From Rugamonas violacea (GTDB lineage Bacteria > Pseudomonadota > Gammaproteobacteria > Burkholderiales > Burkholderiaceae_D), in contig NZ_JAEMNU010000016.1 of NCBI RefSeq assembly GCF_016461825.1, positions 8,352-44,175 on the forward strand: a DNA stretch of 35,824 nt, written 5' to 3'. Below are positions 25,618 to 33,482 of the stretch, one piece after another. Below the pieces are notes generated by a model that worked only from the letters and a program-made list of their open reading frames with translations, did not search any database and was not told the DNA's origin. Within the stretch, counting starts at the first letter, position 1, and every line of letters begins with the position of its first letter. Made by a program: the position numbers and the translations under genes.

Positions 25618-25923
25618 ATGGTAACGATTTACCTGCGCTATGTTGTCGACCCGTACAAGCTGGCCGAGTTCGAACACTACGGAAAACTATGGATCCCGCT
25701 GGTCGAGCGCTTCGGCGGCCAACACCACGGCTACTTCATGCCCTCAGAGGGCGCCAACAACATCGCGCTGGCGCTGTTCAGCTTTGCCAGCCTGGCCGAG
25801 TACGAGCGGTATCGCGCCGCCAGCGTCGAGGATGCCGCATGCCAGGCGGCGTTTCTCTACGCCGAGCAGACGCGCTGCATCGTCAGCTACGAGCGCAGTT
25901 TCTTCCGGCCGGTGTTCGAGTAG
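25618..25923 (+). CDS. NIPSNAP family protein
   Basis: This 101-residue protein is a single dimeric alpha-beta barrel type domain (PF07978). MVTIYLRYVVDPYKLAEFEHYGKLWI opens it and GGQHHGYFMPSEG marks the NIPSNAP pattern. The biochemical role of small bacterial NIPSNAP proteins is unknown; related ferredoxin-like barrels bind small hydrophobic molecules or act as monooxygenases. ATG 25618 after GAGGAG is chosen over an upstream in-frame ATG at 25540, whose residues are arginine-rich. The divergent LysR gene is probably its regulator. Confidence 0.85.
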   Translation: MVTIYLRYVVDPYKLAEFEHYGKLWIPLVERFGGQHHGYFMPSEGANNIALALFSFASLAEYERYRAASVEDAACQAAFLYAEQTRCIVSYERSFFRPVFE

Positions 25924-26146
25924 GGCCGCAGCGTCAACAGAGGGGAGGGCGGTCTGATGTCACAGTTATCGATCAGCATGGCGGACTTGATGCTGGCCTT
26001 GCGCGCGTACTCGCCGCCGGGCCGGCGCAGCGGCCGGATGGACGGCCATCGCAGCGTTGAGCGCGACGGCGGCGACAAGGCGGCGCCTGATTGCCCGCGC
26101 CGGGAGGCGGCCGCCAGCGGCCGGCCGCCGGCGGCACCACGTATCG

Positions 26147-27229
26147 TCACCCTGCGCTAGAGCCGGCACCGGCCTTGGCGGCCGCCGCCTGCAGCGTGGC
26201 GGCCGACTGGCGGATGAAGGTCAGCATGTCGTCGCTCATCCAGGTGCCGGTGCGCAGGGTGGGCTCCTTCTCGGTGGCGGCGCGGATCTTCAGCATCGTG
26301 GCCGGCCGGTCGCCGGCGAAGTCGCGGAACAGCTCGAACCAATGGCGCGTCAGCGCCTGCACGGCCGGCGTGTCGGGCGCGGCGCCGGCGTCCATTTGCC
26401 GCTGCACTGCGGCGATCAGTGGCGGCCACTCGGCGGCGCGCTTGCCGCTGTTGGCGCGCATGTGGCGCATCTCGTCCTCGTCCAGATACTTGGCGTAGAC
26501 GCTGTGCCGGCGCGCCGAGAAGGCGTCCATCACATACTGCCGCAGCTGCGGCGTGATGCCGGTGCGCTGCTGCGCCGCCGCGTCCTGTGCCAGCAGCGTG
26601 TCGATGCGCATGACGAAGTCGGGGTTGGCGGCGGTGTCGCGTTCGAGCATGATCATCCAGTGCTCGGCCAAGCGCTGCGCGTCGGCGTGTTCGGCGTCGA
26701 CGCCGCCGTCGATCAAGGCGCGCACCTGCGCCACCAAGGCGGCCCATTCCGCCTGGCTCTTGGCGCCGTTGCTGTAGAAGGGCAGGCGCTGCAATTCCTC
26801 CGGTGTGAAGACCTTGTCGTACACGGCCATCAGTTCCAGCGTCGACAGCCAGCCGGACAGTTCCGGCTCGGCGCCCTGATCGAGCTGGCGCTGTAGCTGC
26901 GACAAGCGTTCGCGCAGCACGCAGGCCTGTTTGATCTGCCGTCCCAGCGCGGCGATCTGCTGGGCGAGGATCTCGGCGAACGGAGTGCCGGGTTGGGCCA
27001 GCAGGGCGCCGATGTCGGCCAGCGGCAGGCCGAAGCGGCGCAGCGCCTGGATCTGGTGCAGGCGCGCGATGTCGGCCCGGTTGTACAGGCGATAGCCGGA
27101 GGCGCTGCGCGCCGACGGCTTGAGCAGGCCGATGCTGTCGAAATGGTGCAGCGCGCGCACCGTCAGTCCGGCGCGGCCGGCCAGTTCGCCGATCTTCAAT
27201 ACCGCCGGGTTCAATGCTGTTTGCTTCAT
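26147..27229 (-). CDS. MerR family regulator with two TipAS-like domains
   Basis: The 360-residue protein has a MerR DNA-binding domain (about 11-80; KIGELAGRAGLTVRALHHFDSIGLL) and coiled dimerisation helix (80-120), then two helical TipAS-like domains (about 130-236 and 240-345). TipA regulators bind thiopeptide antibiotics through one such C-terminal domain; here it is doubled. Repeat 2 (SVYAKYLDEDEMRHMR to MLTFIR) is close to the N-terminal domain of the adjacent methyltransferase gene. No cysteine needed for covalent thiopeptide capture is seen in either copy, so the ligand may differ. The gene is 160 bases downstream of the methyltransferase on the same strand. Confidence 0.85.
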   Translation of the reverse strand: MKQTALNPAVLKIGELAGRAGLTVRALHHFDSIGLLKPSARSASGYRLYNRADIARLHQIQALRRFGLPLADIGALLAQPGTPFAEILAQQIAALGRQIKQACVLRERLSQLQRQLDQGAEPELSGWLSTLELMAVYDKVFTPEELQRLPFYSNGAKSQAEWAALVAQVRALIDGGVDAEHADAQRLAEHWMIMLERDTAANPDFVMRIDTLLAQDAAAQQRTGITPQLRQYVMDAFSARRHSVYAKYLDEDEMRHMRANSGKRAAEWPPLIAAVQRQMDAGAAPDTPAVQALTRHWFELFRDFAGDRPATMLKIRAATEKEPTLRTGTWMSDDMLTFIRQSAATLQAAAAKAGAGSSAG

Positions 27230-27389
27230 GCGATCGGTGGGCGGATGTTGGTGCTTGGGGTGGGAATTGTACGCCAGGCGCTAGTTGTCAGGCGACGGCG
27301 TCCCGCGGCAGTTTCAGCGGCGGGGACAGCCCGGCATAGCGTGCCGCCGCCATGCTTGATACGCGGTGGCGGCAGCTTTTCGAGCCAGT

Positions 27390-28670
27390 TCATGCACCGG
27401 CCCGCAGCATGCGGAACACGCCGCTCAAGCGCAGGCCGTCGTTGCGGCCGGACAGATAGCGGGCGCTCAGCGTCGGCGCGTCGAAATGCGCGATGTGGCG
27501 CATGCCGATCCGGCGCAGCGCCTCGTCGAGTTGGGCGGGGTCGAAGTGGCTGTGCAGCGTCTCGCCCTGCGCCGCCAGGCCCGCCGCCATCATCTCCAGC
27601 CCGCTGCGCTCGATCGGCGTGAGCAGCTCGGGCGCCATCAGGTAGTCGAACACGACGCTGCTGCCGGGCGCGCAGGCGGCGACGTAGTGCAGCGTGCGCA
27701 TGACGTCGGCCGCCGTCAGGTACATGCTGACGCCAAGCCAGGAGAAGCAGGCCGGCTGGGCGGCATCGAAGCCGGCGGCGGCCAGGCCCTGCTCCAGCGT
27801 CGCTTCACTGAAATCGATGGCGACATAGCGCAGGCCGGCCGGTTCGGCGATGCCCGCCGTGCGCAGGCAGGCGCGTTTCCAGCGCTGCGTGGAGGGCAGG
27901 TCGACTTCGAACAGGCGTGTGTCGCCGGCCGGGGTGGCGGCGTCGGCGTCGGTGCCGGCGCGGTAGGCGAAGGTGTCGAGTCCGGCGCCGAGGATCACGT
28001 ATTGGCGCACGCCGTCGCGCTGCGCCTGGCGCCAATTGTCTTCGGCCAGGCGGCTGCGCACCGCCATCGTGGCGCGCAGCGCGTTGGAAATCGGGTTGCG
28101 GTGGCGCTCAACATCGGCGCGCAGCGCGGCTTCCTGCGCCGGCCCTAGGATCGTCAAGGCCAGCGGGTCGTTCAGGATGGTTGGCTGGTCGAGCAGCTGG
28201 TGTGCGGCGCGTAGCGTGGCGGTGCTGCGCGCGCTCGGTTTGGGGCTGTCGTCGCCGGCCTCGCCCAGGCTGGCGGCGGGCCGGTACAGATGCATCACGG
28301 CGCGCTGCATGAAGAGGCTCAGGGCGCCATCGATATTGGCCGCCAGGCCGGGCTCGCGGCCGAACGCGGCGCGGACTTTGCCGTCCAGGGCCGCGTCGTC
28401 GCCGGCGTAGGAGGCGCGGAACAGGGCCGCCCAGCGGCGCGCCAGATCCTGCACGGCGCTGTCGTGCGGCGCCGCTTCGGCGCGCATCTGCCGGGTGGCT
28501 TGTTCGATCAGTTCTTGCCAGTCGCCGGCGTGGTCCAGCATGCGCTGGCGTACCAGGGCCAATTCGCTGGCCGACAGATAGGCGGCGAACAGCTTGGCGC
28601 GGTGTTCGACGGTGGCGTGGTCCGCGTGCGGATGGTGGATGTCGGTGGCTGACGATTGATACGGCTGCAT
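27390..28670 (-). CDS. TipAS-like domain fused to a TIGR00027-type SAM methyltransferase
   Basis: The protein has 426 residues. Residues about 22-128 resemble TipAS (KLFAAYLSASELALVRQRM, QMRAEAAPHDSAVQDLARRW, EPGLAANIDGALSLFMQRAV) and match the second TipAS domain of the neighbouring MerR protein in spacing and in many positions. After a linker (130-150) comes a class I methyltransferase of the PPM1/LCMT-like family (COG3315): VILGAGLDTFAYR (about 225-237) is the SAM site, LFEVDLPSTQRWKR the acidic loop, and SWLGVSMYLT a family hallmark. The methyl acceptor is unknown. ATG 28670 follows GAGAGGAT. The MerR gene follows on the same strand. Confidence 0.85.
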   Translation of the reverse strand: MQPYQSSATDIHHPHADHATVEHRAKLFAAYLSASELALVRQRMLDHAGDWQELIEQATRQMRAEAAPHDSAVQDLARRWAALFRASYAGDDAALDGKVRAAFGREPGLAANIDGALSLFMQRAVMHLYRPAASLGEAGDDSPKPSARSTATLRAAHQLLDQPTILNDPLALTILGPAQEAALRADVERHRNPISNALRATMAVRSRLAEDNWRQAQRDGVRQYVILGAGLDTFAYRAGTDADAATPAGDTRLFEVDLPSTQRWKRACLRTAGIAEPAGLRYVAIDFSEATLEQGLAAAGFDAAQPACFSWLGVSMYLTAADVMRTLHYVAACAPGSSVVFDYLMAPELLTPIERSGLEMMAAGLAAQGETLHSHFDPAQLDEALRRIGMRHIAHFDAPTLSARYLSGRNDGLRLSGVFRMLRAGA

Positions 28671-28744
28671 GGGTGATCCTCTCAGGTGGACTTCATGCAG
28701 GACATGCTAAAGCCTCACGCCACGTCAGGCTCAAGCGGAAATCG

Positions 28745-29665
28745 TCAATCCTCGGCGCGGGCATGCTGACTGGCCCACAGATGCGCCGCCGCCATCGTGC
28801 GATGCGGCGTGTAGCGCGCCAGGATTTGCTCGGTGCGCGCCATGTCCGGCTTGCTTTCCTCGCCCAGCAGCGGCTGCAGCGCGGCGCGGATGGCGACATC
28901 GCCGTGCAGCGAACAGTCGGCATAGCCGTAGCCGCGCAGCAGGCCGTAGTTGACGGTCCACGGGCCGATGCCCTTGAGCGCCAGCAGCGCGGCCGAGACC
29001 TCGGCGATGCCGTAGCCGGGCGACAGCTGCAAGCGCAGCGCGCCGCCGGCCACCTGGCGCGCCAGCAGCAGCAGGGTTTCCGCCTTGGCGCGGGAGAATT
29101 TGCGGCTGGTCAGCTGCTCCGCGTCCAGTATCGCCACGTCGGCCGCCTCGGGGTAGCACCACAAACCGCTGCTGTGCTGGCGGCCGGCCTGCTGGATGAA
29201 GGTGCGGCGCAGCGCGATGGCGAACGACAGGTTGATCTGCTGGCCGATGACGGCCCAGGTCAGCGCCTCGAACACCGTGGCCGACTGCACCACGCGCAGG
29301 CCGGGCTGGGCGCGCACCAGGGCGCCGAGCAGGGCGTCGTCGCGGGCGAAGTCGATGAAGGGCTGCGGGTCGATGCGCAGGCCGAGGATGTTGAGCAGCG
29401 CCTCGTGCGCATGCTGGCGCTGCCGCGCCGTCAGCTTGGCGTCGGCCAGCACGGCGCAGTCGGCGTGGGCGCTGCCGGGCGGCTGGTGGCGCGCGTGCGC
29501 CAGGTCGACGTCGAGCAGCACCGGCACGCCGTCGATCAGGATGCCCTTGCGCAGGCGCGTCTCGTCGACCTGCTCGGCCACGCTTTCGGTGTCGCGCCGG
29601 TGGAAGGCCAGCACGTCCTGCAGCCGGTAGTCGTCCGGCAGCGCCAGCGTCAGGTGCGGCGTCAT
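28745..29665 (-). CDS. DNA-3-methyladenine glycosylase, AlkA-type
   Basis: The 306-residue HhH-GPD superfamily glycosylase carries the helix-hairpin-helix LLALKGIGPWTVNY (about 227-240) followed by the catalytic Asp256 in CSLHGDVAIRAAL. An N-terminal AlkA-like domain (about 1-110) and the FEALTWAVIGQQINLSFA helix (132-149) are typical. It removes alkylated purines in base excision repair. The ATG at 29665 overlaps the stop of the upstream DMT gene by 4 bases (ATGA), giving translational coupling. The same frame is open far upstream, but that part is antisense-like filler from the DMT gene. No Ada regulator is nearby. Confidence 0.88.
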   Translation of the reverse strand: MTPHLTLALPDDYRLQDVLAFHRRDTESVAEQVDETRLRKGILIDGVPVLLDVDLAHARHQPPGSAHADCAVLADAKLTARQRQHAHEALLNILGLRIDPQPFIDFARDDALLGALVRAQPGLRVVQSATVFEALTWAVIGQQINLSFAIALRRTFIQQAGRQHSSGLWCYPEAADVAILDAEQLTSRKFSRAKAETLLLLARQVAGGALRLQLSPGYGIAEVSAALLALKGIGPWTVNYGLLRGYGYADCSLHGDVAIRAALQPLLGEESKPDMARTEQILARYTPHRTMAAAHLWASQHARAED

Positions 29666-30564
29666 GCCGTGCCGGCGCCGCCGGCGCGCCGTTTCAGCCA
29701 GCCGAGGTCGGGCTTGAAGCCGGTCACCAGCGCGGTGCCGAGGATGACGATGGCGGCGCCGGTGAAGGTGTACCAGCCGACGATCTCGTCGAGGAACAGG
29801 GTGCCCCAGAGGATGCCGAACAGCGGGCTGATAAAAGTCACCGTCAGCGCCGAGGTCGCGCCGACGTCGCGGATCAGGCGGAAGTACAGCAGGTAGGCGA
29901 TGCCGCTGCAGACCACGCCGAGCGCCAGCGCGGCGGCCATGATGCCGGGTGTGGCCTGGCCGGGCGAGGGGAAGAAGGCCAGCGCCGGGACCACCAGCAG
30001 GGTCGCCGCCCACATGCTGCCGTGGGCGTTGGCGAAGGGCTCGACCGCTGCCGCCGTGCGGGTGTAGGTGCTGGCGATGCCGTAGCAGAAGGAGGCGCTG
30101 AGCACGGCGGCGATGGCCAGGCCGGCGCCCGGTTGCGCGCTGACGTGGTCGAAGCCGACCAGCAGCGCGACGCCGGAGACGCCCAGCAGCAGGCCGACGA
30201 CGACGCGGGCCGACACCATGTGGCGGCTCCAGACGGCGCCGATCAGCGCGCCCCAGATCGGCGTGGTGGCGTTGAGCACGGCCAGCACCGAGGCCGACAG
30301 CGTGCGGGCGGCGAAGGCGAACAGCAGGAAGGGCAGGGCGGAGTTGAACAGGCCGAGCACCAGGTAGTGCTTCCAGTGGGCGCGCCAGAGCAGCGGCTTT
30401 TTCAGCAGCAGGGCGATGGCGCCGAGGAACAGGGCGGCGAACAGCACGCGATACTGGATCAGCACGGCCGGTCCCAGCACGGGCGCGGCGATGCGCATGA
30501 ACATGAAGGAGCCGCCCCAGATGGCGGCCAGCAGGAAGAGTCGGAGTAGGTTGGTGGTGCTCAT
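29662..30564 (-). CDS. DMT superfamily transporter (EamA family)
   Basis: The 300-residue protein has ten predicted helices in two EamA repeats. LRLFLLAAIWGGSFMFMRIAAP and LPFLLFAFAARTLSASVLAVLNATTPIW are typical. The second repeat (about 150-285) includes GTLFLDEIVGWYTFTGAAIVILG. Substrate unknown. Its 3' end overlaps the AlkA-type gene by 4 bases, so the two are co-translated. It is not closely similar to the DMT protein near the window start. Confidence 0.9.
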   Translation of the reverse strand: MSTTNLLRLFLLAAIWGGSFMFMRIAAPVLGPAVLIQYRVLFAALFLGAIALLLKKPLLWRAHWKHYLVLGLFNSALPFLLFAFAARTLSASVLAVLNATTPIWGALIGAVWSRHMVSARVVVGLLLGVSGVALLVGFDHVSAQPGAGLAIAAVLSASFCYGIASTYTRTAAAVEPFANAHGSMWAATLLVVPALAFFPSPGQATPGIMAAALALGVVCSGIAYLLYFRLIRDVGATSALTVTFISPLFGILWGTLFLDEIVGWYTFTGAAIVILGTALVTGFKPDLGWLKRRAGGAGTA

Positions 30565-30670
30565 GCGGTGCTCCAGTTGGGGCCTTATTTTGGGGCCTGT
30601 ATGCTGCCACGGCGGGGCGCGCGGCGCCAGCCGTTTCTTGTGTTTGAATCCTATCGCGCGGCCGGCCCCG

Positions 30671-31687
30671 TCACGACAGCTCGACCAGGCAGGGGTTGCT
30701 GCCCGGTGGCGTCAAGGCGGCGGCATGCTGGATCTGCAGCTCGGCCGGCACGCCGTTCTTCACGGCGGTCATCTCGGCCAGGATGGAGATGGCGATTTCG
30801 GCCGGCGTCTTGCTGCCGATGTAAAGGCCGATCGGGCCGTGCAGCTTGGCCAGTTGCGCCGCGCTGACGTCGAACTGCAGCAGGCGCTCGCGCCGCTTGC
30901 TGTTGTTGAGCCGCGAGCCGATCGCGCCGACGTAGAAGGCCTCCGACTTGAGCGCCTCCATCAGCGCCAGGTCGTCCAGCTTGGGGTCGTGGGTCAGCGC
31001 GACGACGGCGCTGCGGTGGTCCAGCTTGAGGGCCAGCACCAGGTCGTCCGGCATGGCGTGCACCAGCTCGACGCCGTCGACCTGCCAGCCGGCGCGGTAT
31101 TCCTCGCGCGGGTCGCAGACGATGACGTGGTAGTCCATGGCGATGGCGATCTGCGCCAGGAAGCGCGACAGCTGGCCGGCGCCGATGATCAGCAGCCGCC
31201 AGCGCGGGCCGTGCAGCGTGGTCATGGTTTGTTCGCTGACGCTCAGCGCGGCGCCGGCCGGCGCCTTGGCCAGGGTGACGGCGCCGCTGCGCAGGTCCAG
31301 GCGGCGCTCGACCAGTTCGTGCTGTTCCAGCCGCTGCAGCAGCTCGGCGATGCGGCTGTGCGCGCCCAGCGGCTCGATGGCCAGCTCGATGGTGCCGCCG
31401 CAGGGCAGGCCGAAGCGGTGCGCCTCGTCGGCGCTGATGCCGTAGCTGACGATCTCGGGCGCGCTGCGCACGATGCCGTGGGTGCGCACCCGCTCGATCA
31501 GGTCGTCCTCGATGCAGCCGCCGGAGACCGAGCCGACCACCCGGCCGTCGTCGCAGATGGCCAGCGTGGCGCCGATCGGGCGCGGGCTGGAACCCCAGGT
31601 CTTGATGACGGTGACCAGTTCGCAGCGGTGGCCGGCGGCGATCCAACCGGCGCTGGTCTTGAGTACTTCGAGGTCGATGCTGTCCAT
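30671..31687 (-). CDS. XdhC/CoxI family protein
   Basis: In this 338-residue protein an N-terminal XdhC_CoxI domain (about 10-80, with WGSSPRPIGA and GSVSGGCIEDDLI) precedes a CGG motif (96-98) and a Rossmann-like XdhC_C domain (about 180-310, with LLIIGAGQLSRFLAQIA and CDPREEYRAGW). XdhC inserts sulfurated molybdenum cofactor into xanthine dehydrogenase-type enzymes. No molybdenum hydroxylase gene lies in the window, so the partner is elsewhere or just outside. ATG 31687 is chosen because the extra N-terminal residues upstream do not fit the family. It is divergent from the small membrane protein gene. Confidence 0.88.
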   Translation of the reverse strand: MDSIDLEVLKTSAGWIAAGHRCELVTVIKTWGSSPRPIGATLAICDDGRVVGSVSGGCIEDDLIERVRTHGIVRSAPEIVSYGISADEAHRFGLPCGGTIELAIEPLGAHSRIAELLQRLEQHELVERRLDLRSGAVTLAKAPAGAALSVSEQTMTTLHGPRWRLLIIGAGQLSRFLAQIAIAMDYHVIVCDPREEYRAGWQVDGVELVHAMPDDLVLALKLDHRSAVVALTHDPKLDDLALMEALKSEAFYVGAIGSRLNNSKRRERLLQFDVSAAQLAKLHGPIGLYIGSKTPAEIAISILAEMTAVKNGVPAELQIQHAAALTPPGSNPCLVELS

Positions 31688-31732
31688 GGCGTGGGTGCTG
31701 CTCCGTGCTGCGTGAAGGGGTAAGCGATAGAA

Positions 31733-31738
31733 TATACT
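31733..31738 (+). promoter_or_regulatory. Candidate -10 box of the small membrane protein gene
   Basis: TATACT in an AT-rich spot, 32 bases before the ATG at 31771. No convincing -35 hexamer is seen at 16-18 bases, so it is tentative. Confidence 0.3.
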
Positions 31739-31770
31739 ACGCGTTCCCAAAGTTTGCAGGACGCCCCCAC

Positions 31771-31914
31771 ATGACCGACCCATCCAAGAATGAAGACGAC
31801 GGCAACCCGAAGTTCGGCCGCCTGCTGATCGTGCTGTTCGCCGCCGTGCTGGCGTGTATGGCCCTGACCTGGGTGATGGGCACCTGGTTCCCCAACTTCC
31901 CCAACATCGGCTGA
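31771..31914 (+). CDS. Small single-span membrane protein
   Basis: The 47-residue protein has an acidic, polar N-terminus (TDPSKNEDDGNPK), one strongly hydrophobic helix (about 18-38: LLIVLFAAVLACMALTWVMG) and a short tail ending PNFPNIG. The charge pattern places the N-terminus in the cytoplasm only weakly. I recognise no family. Codon use looks like that of its neighbours, and a candidate -10 box lies upstream. It sits between divergent xdhC and convergent adhesin-E-like genes, in an otherwise open 240-base region. Confidence 0.6.
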   Translation: MTDPSKNEDDGNPKFGRLLIVLFAAVLACMALTWVMGTWFPNFPNIG

Positions 31915-31929
31915 GCGGCTAGCGCGCCG

Positions 31930-32331
31930 CTAGGGCTGTTTGCACACCACCGCCAGCGCGCTGTCGTAGGCGCTGTCGGGCACGATGTCCTCGGCGGCGA
32001 AGCGCTCGTATTTGAAATTGCCGACCGGTTCGCCCTTGCCCATCGCGTCCGGGTAGTAGACCTGCGACAGCAGGGTGGTGGTGCGCTCGTCGCAGGAGTA
32101 CAGATGCAGCTCCTTGAGCGAGCGGTAGCCCTTGCCGTCCGGCGTGGTCTGCTCCTTGCCGAAGGACTGCATGGTCCACACCTTGCGCAGCGTGTCGACC
32201 TTGGTGATGCTGCTGCGGTCGAGGTAGAAGGTCTTGCCGGCGCCGCCGCTGAGCCGGCTCCATTGCGCCGCCTGGCCCAGGGCGGGCGCGGCGAATAAGC
32301 TCAGCAGCAGGCAAAATCGAAACGGGTTCAT
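31930..32331 (-). CDS. Exported surface-adhesin-E-like protein
   Basis: In this 133-residue protein, residues 1-21 form a signal peptide (cleavage near GQA/AQW). The mature part follows the Surface-adhesin protein E pattern (PF16747): AQWSRLSGGAGKTFYLDRSS, VWTMQSFGKEQ and LHLYSCDERTTTLLSQVYY, with a cysteine pair (one in YSCDE, one in VVCKQP) likely disulfide-bonded. In Haemophilus, protein E binds host plasminogen and laminin; in environmental bacteria most copies have no known function. It follows the M48-like lipoprotein gene after 33 bases, in the same direction. Confidence 0.75.
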   Translation of the reverse strand: MNPFRFCLLLSLFAAPALGQAAQWSRLSGGAGKTFYLDRSSITKVDTLRKVWTMQSFGKEQTTPDGKGYRSLKELHLYSCDERTTTLLSQVYYPDAMGKGEPVGNFKYERFAAEDIVPDSAYDSALAVVCKQP

Positions 32332-32364
32332 GGCGCTTCCTTTTTGCCAGGCGGCTGGCGGCGA

Positions 32365-33474
32365 TTACGGCAGTTGCGGCAGCAGCGGCTTGTTGGCCGC
32401 CTGGCGCGCCTTGATCTCGGCGACGCTGCGGTCGATCGCGGCCAGGCGATAGGCGATGGCCGGGTGTGTCGCATTGTAGCCGTTTAGCACCGTGGCGGGA
32501 TATTGCGTGGCCAGGCGCTGCCAGAAGGCGTGGGCATGTTCGACGTTGTAGTTGGCGCGCGCCAGCAGGTACAGCGCCAGACGGTCGGCCGCCGCGTCGA
32601 GCTCCTGCGGCATCGGCTTGACGCCGGCGCTGCCGATCAACATCGACAGGTCGGGCCGCACGGCGACCAGGTTGTCGATGATGCCGCCGATGGTGCCGGA
32701 CGAGCGCTGCGTGCCGGCGTGGCCCAGCACGTTGTGGGCGATGTCCTTGGCCAGCACGAAGGCGATCGACTCGTCGCTCTGGGCGAAGTTGATCATGCCG
32801 CGGGTGATCAGCACGCGCTGGCCGTCGGCGTAGGAGTTGATGTTGTCCGAGTTGCCCAGGTCGACCTTGAAGGCGCAGGCGCGCGTCACCGGCACGTTGA
32901 GCACCTGGTTGGCGCCGCCGCGCCAGACCGTCAGGCTCAGCGTGGGACGGCTGCCCACCAGCGGGCCGAACATGGCGGCCGCCAGCGTCTCGGCGTTCTG
33001 CCCGACCGGCAGGTTCTTGCCTTCCAGCGCCATCAGCGTGTCGCCACGGCGCAGGCCGGCGCGTGCCGCGCCGCTGCCGGCCAGCACGCCGGACACCTGC
33101 AGGCGGTCGCCGTAGCCCAGCACGGCATGGGCCGCGTCGACGAATTCGCCCGGGTAGGAGTATTTGTTCTTGGCGGTGAAGCCGAGCAGGTTGCGCGCCT
33201 GGGTGCGGCACAGGTCGGCGTTGTTGATCAACAGGGGCGCGGCGACGCGGTACAGGCGGTCCTGCAGCGTCACCATCTGGCCCAGGGCCTCCTGGGCGGC
33301 GATCATTTTCGCCGTCACCACCGGGGTCTCGTCAAGCGGCGCGCCGCGCGTCGGCAGCGGCGCCGGCGTGGTGGGCGCCGGGCTGAAGGTGGAACAGGCG
33401 GCCAAGGCCAGCAGCGCCGTCGCGGCGACTACGGTTTTGGCCTTGCTGGCACACTGCATGACGATTCCTGGCAT
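32365..33474 (-). CDS. M48-like lipoprotein with PDZ domain and degenerate HExxH motif
   Basis: The 369-residue protein has a lipoprotein signal (LALAAC, Cys27), a helical stretch, a PDZ-like domain (about 123-196, with GAARAGLRRGDTLMALEGK) and an M48 metallopeptidase-like domain (about 205-345). In active M48 enzymes the motif is HExxH; here it reads KDIAH (243-247), so the first zinc His and the catalytic Glu are lost. The later ELDAAADRLALYLL and THPAIAYRL segments keep the M48 pattern. It is thus probably a catalytically dead homologue with a binding or chaperone role at the membrane. ATG 33474 or ATG 33459 may start it; both have AGGA sites. The dut stop codon lies 8 bases upstream. Confidence 0.78.
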   Translation of the reverse strand: MPGIVMQCASKAKTVVAATALLALAACSTFSPAPTTPAPLPTRGAPLDETPVVTAKMIAAQEALGQMVTLQDRLYRVAAPLLINNADLCRTQARNLLGFTAKNKYSYPGEFVDAAHAVLGYGDRLQVSGVLAGSGAARAGLRRGDTLMALEGKNLPVGQNAETLAAAMFGPLVGSRPTLSLTVWRGGANQVLNVPVTRACAFKVDLGNSDNINSYADGQRVLITRGMINFAQSDESIAFVLAKDIAHNVLGHAGTQRSSGTIGGIIDNLVAVRPDLSMLIGSAGVKPMPQELDAAADRLALYLLARANYNVEHAHAFWQRLATQYPATVLNGYNATHPAIAYRLAAIDRSVAEIKARQAANKPLLPQLP

Positions 33475-33482
33475 AGACTTCC

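Noticed and set aside
25924..26146. Short open frames on both strands between the NIPSNAP and MerR genes
   Set aside because: The frames overlap each other, are Arg/Pro/Ala-rich, lack ribosome sites and show no recognisable motif. I see nothing else in this 223-base gap.
29666..30610. Upstream continuation of the AlkA-type reading frame
   Set aside because: It reads out of frame through the DMT gene; AlkA homology begins at ATG 29665, which overlaps the DMT stop codon.
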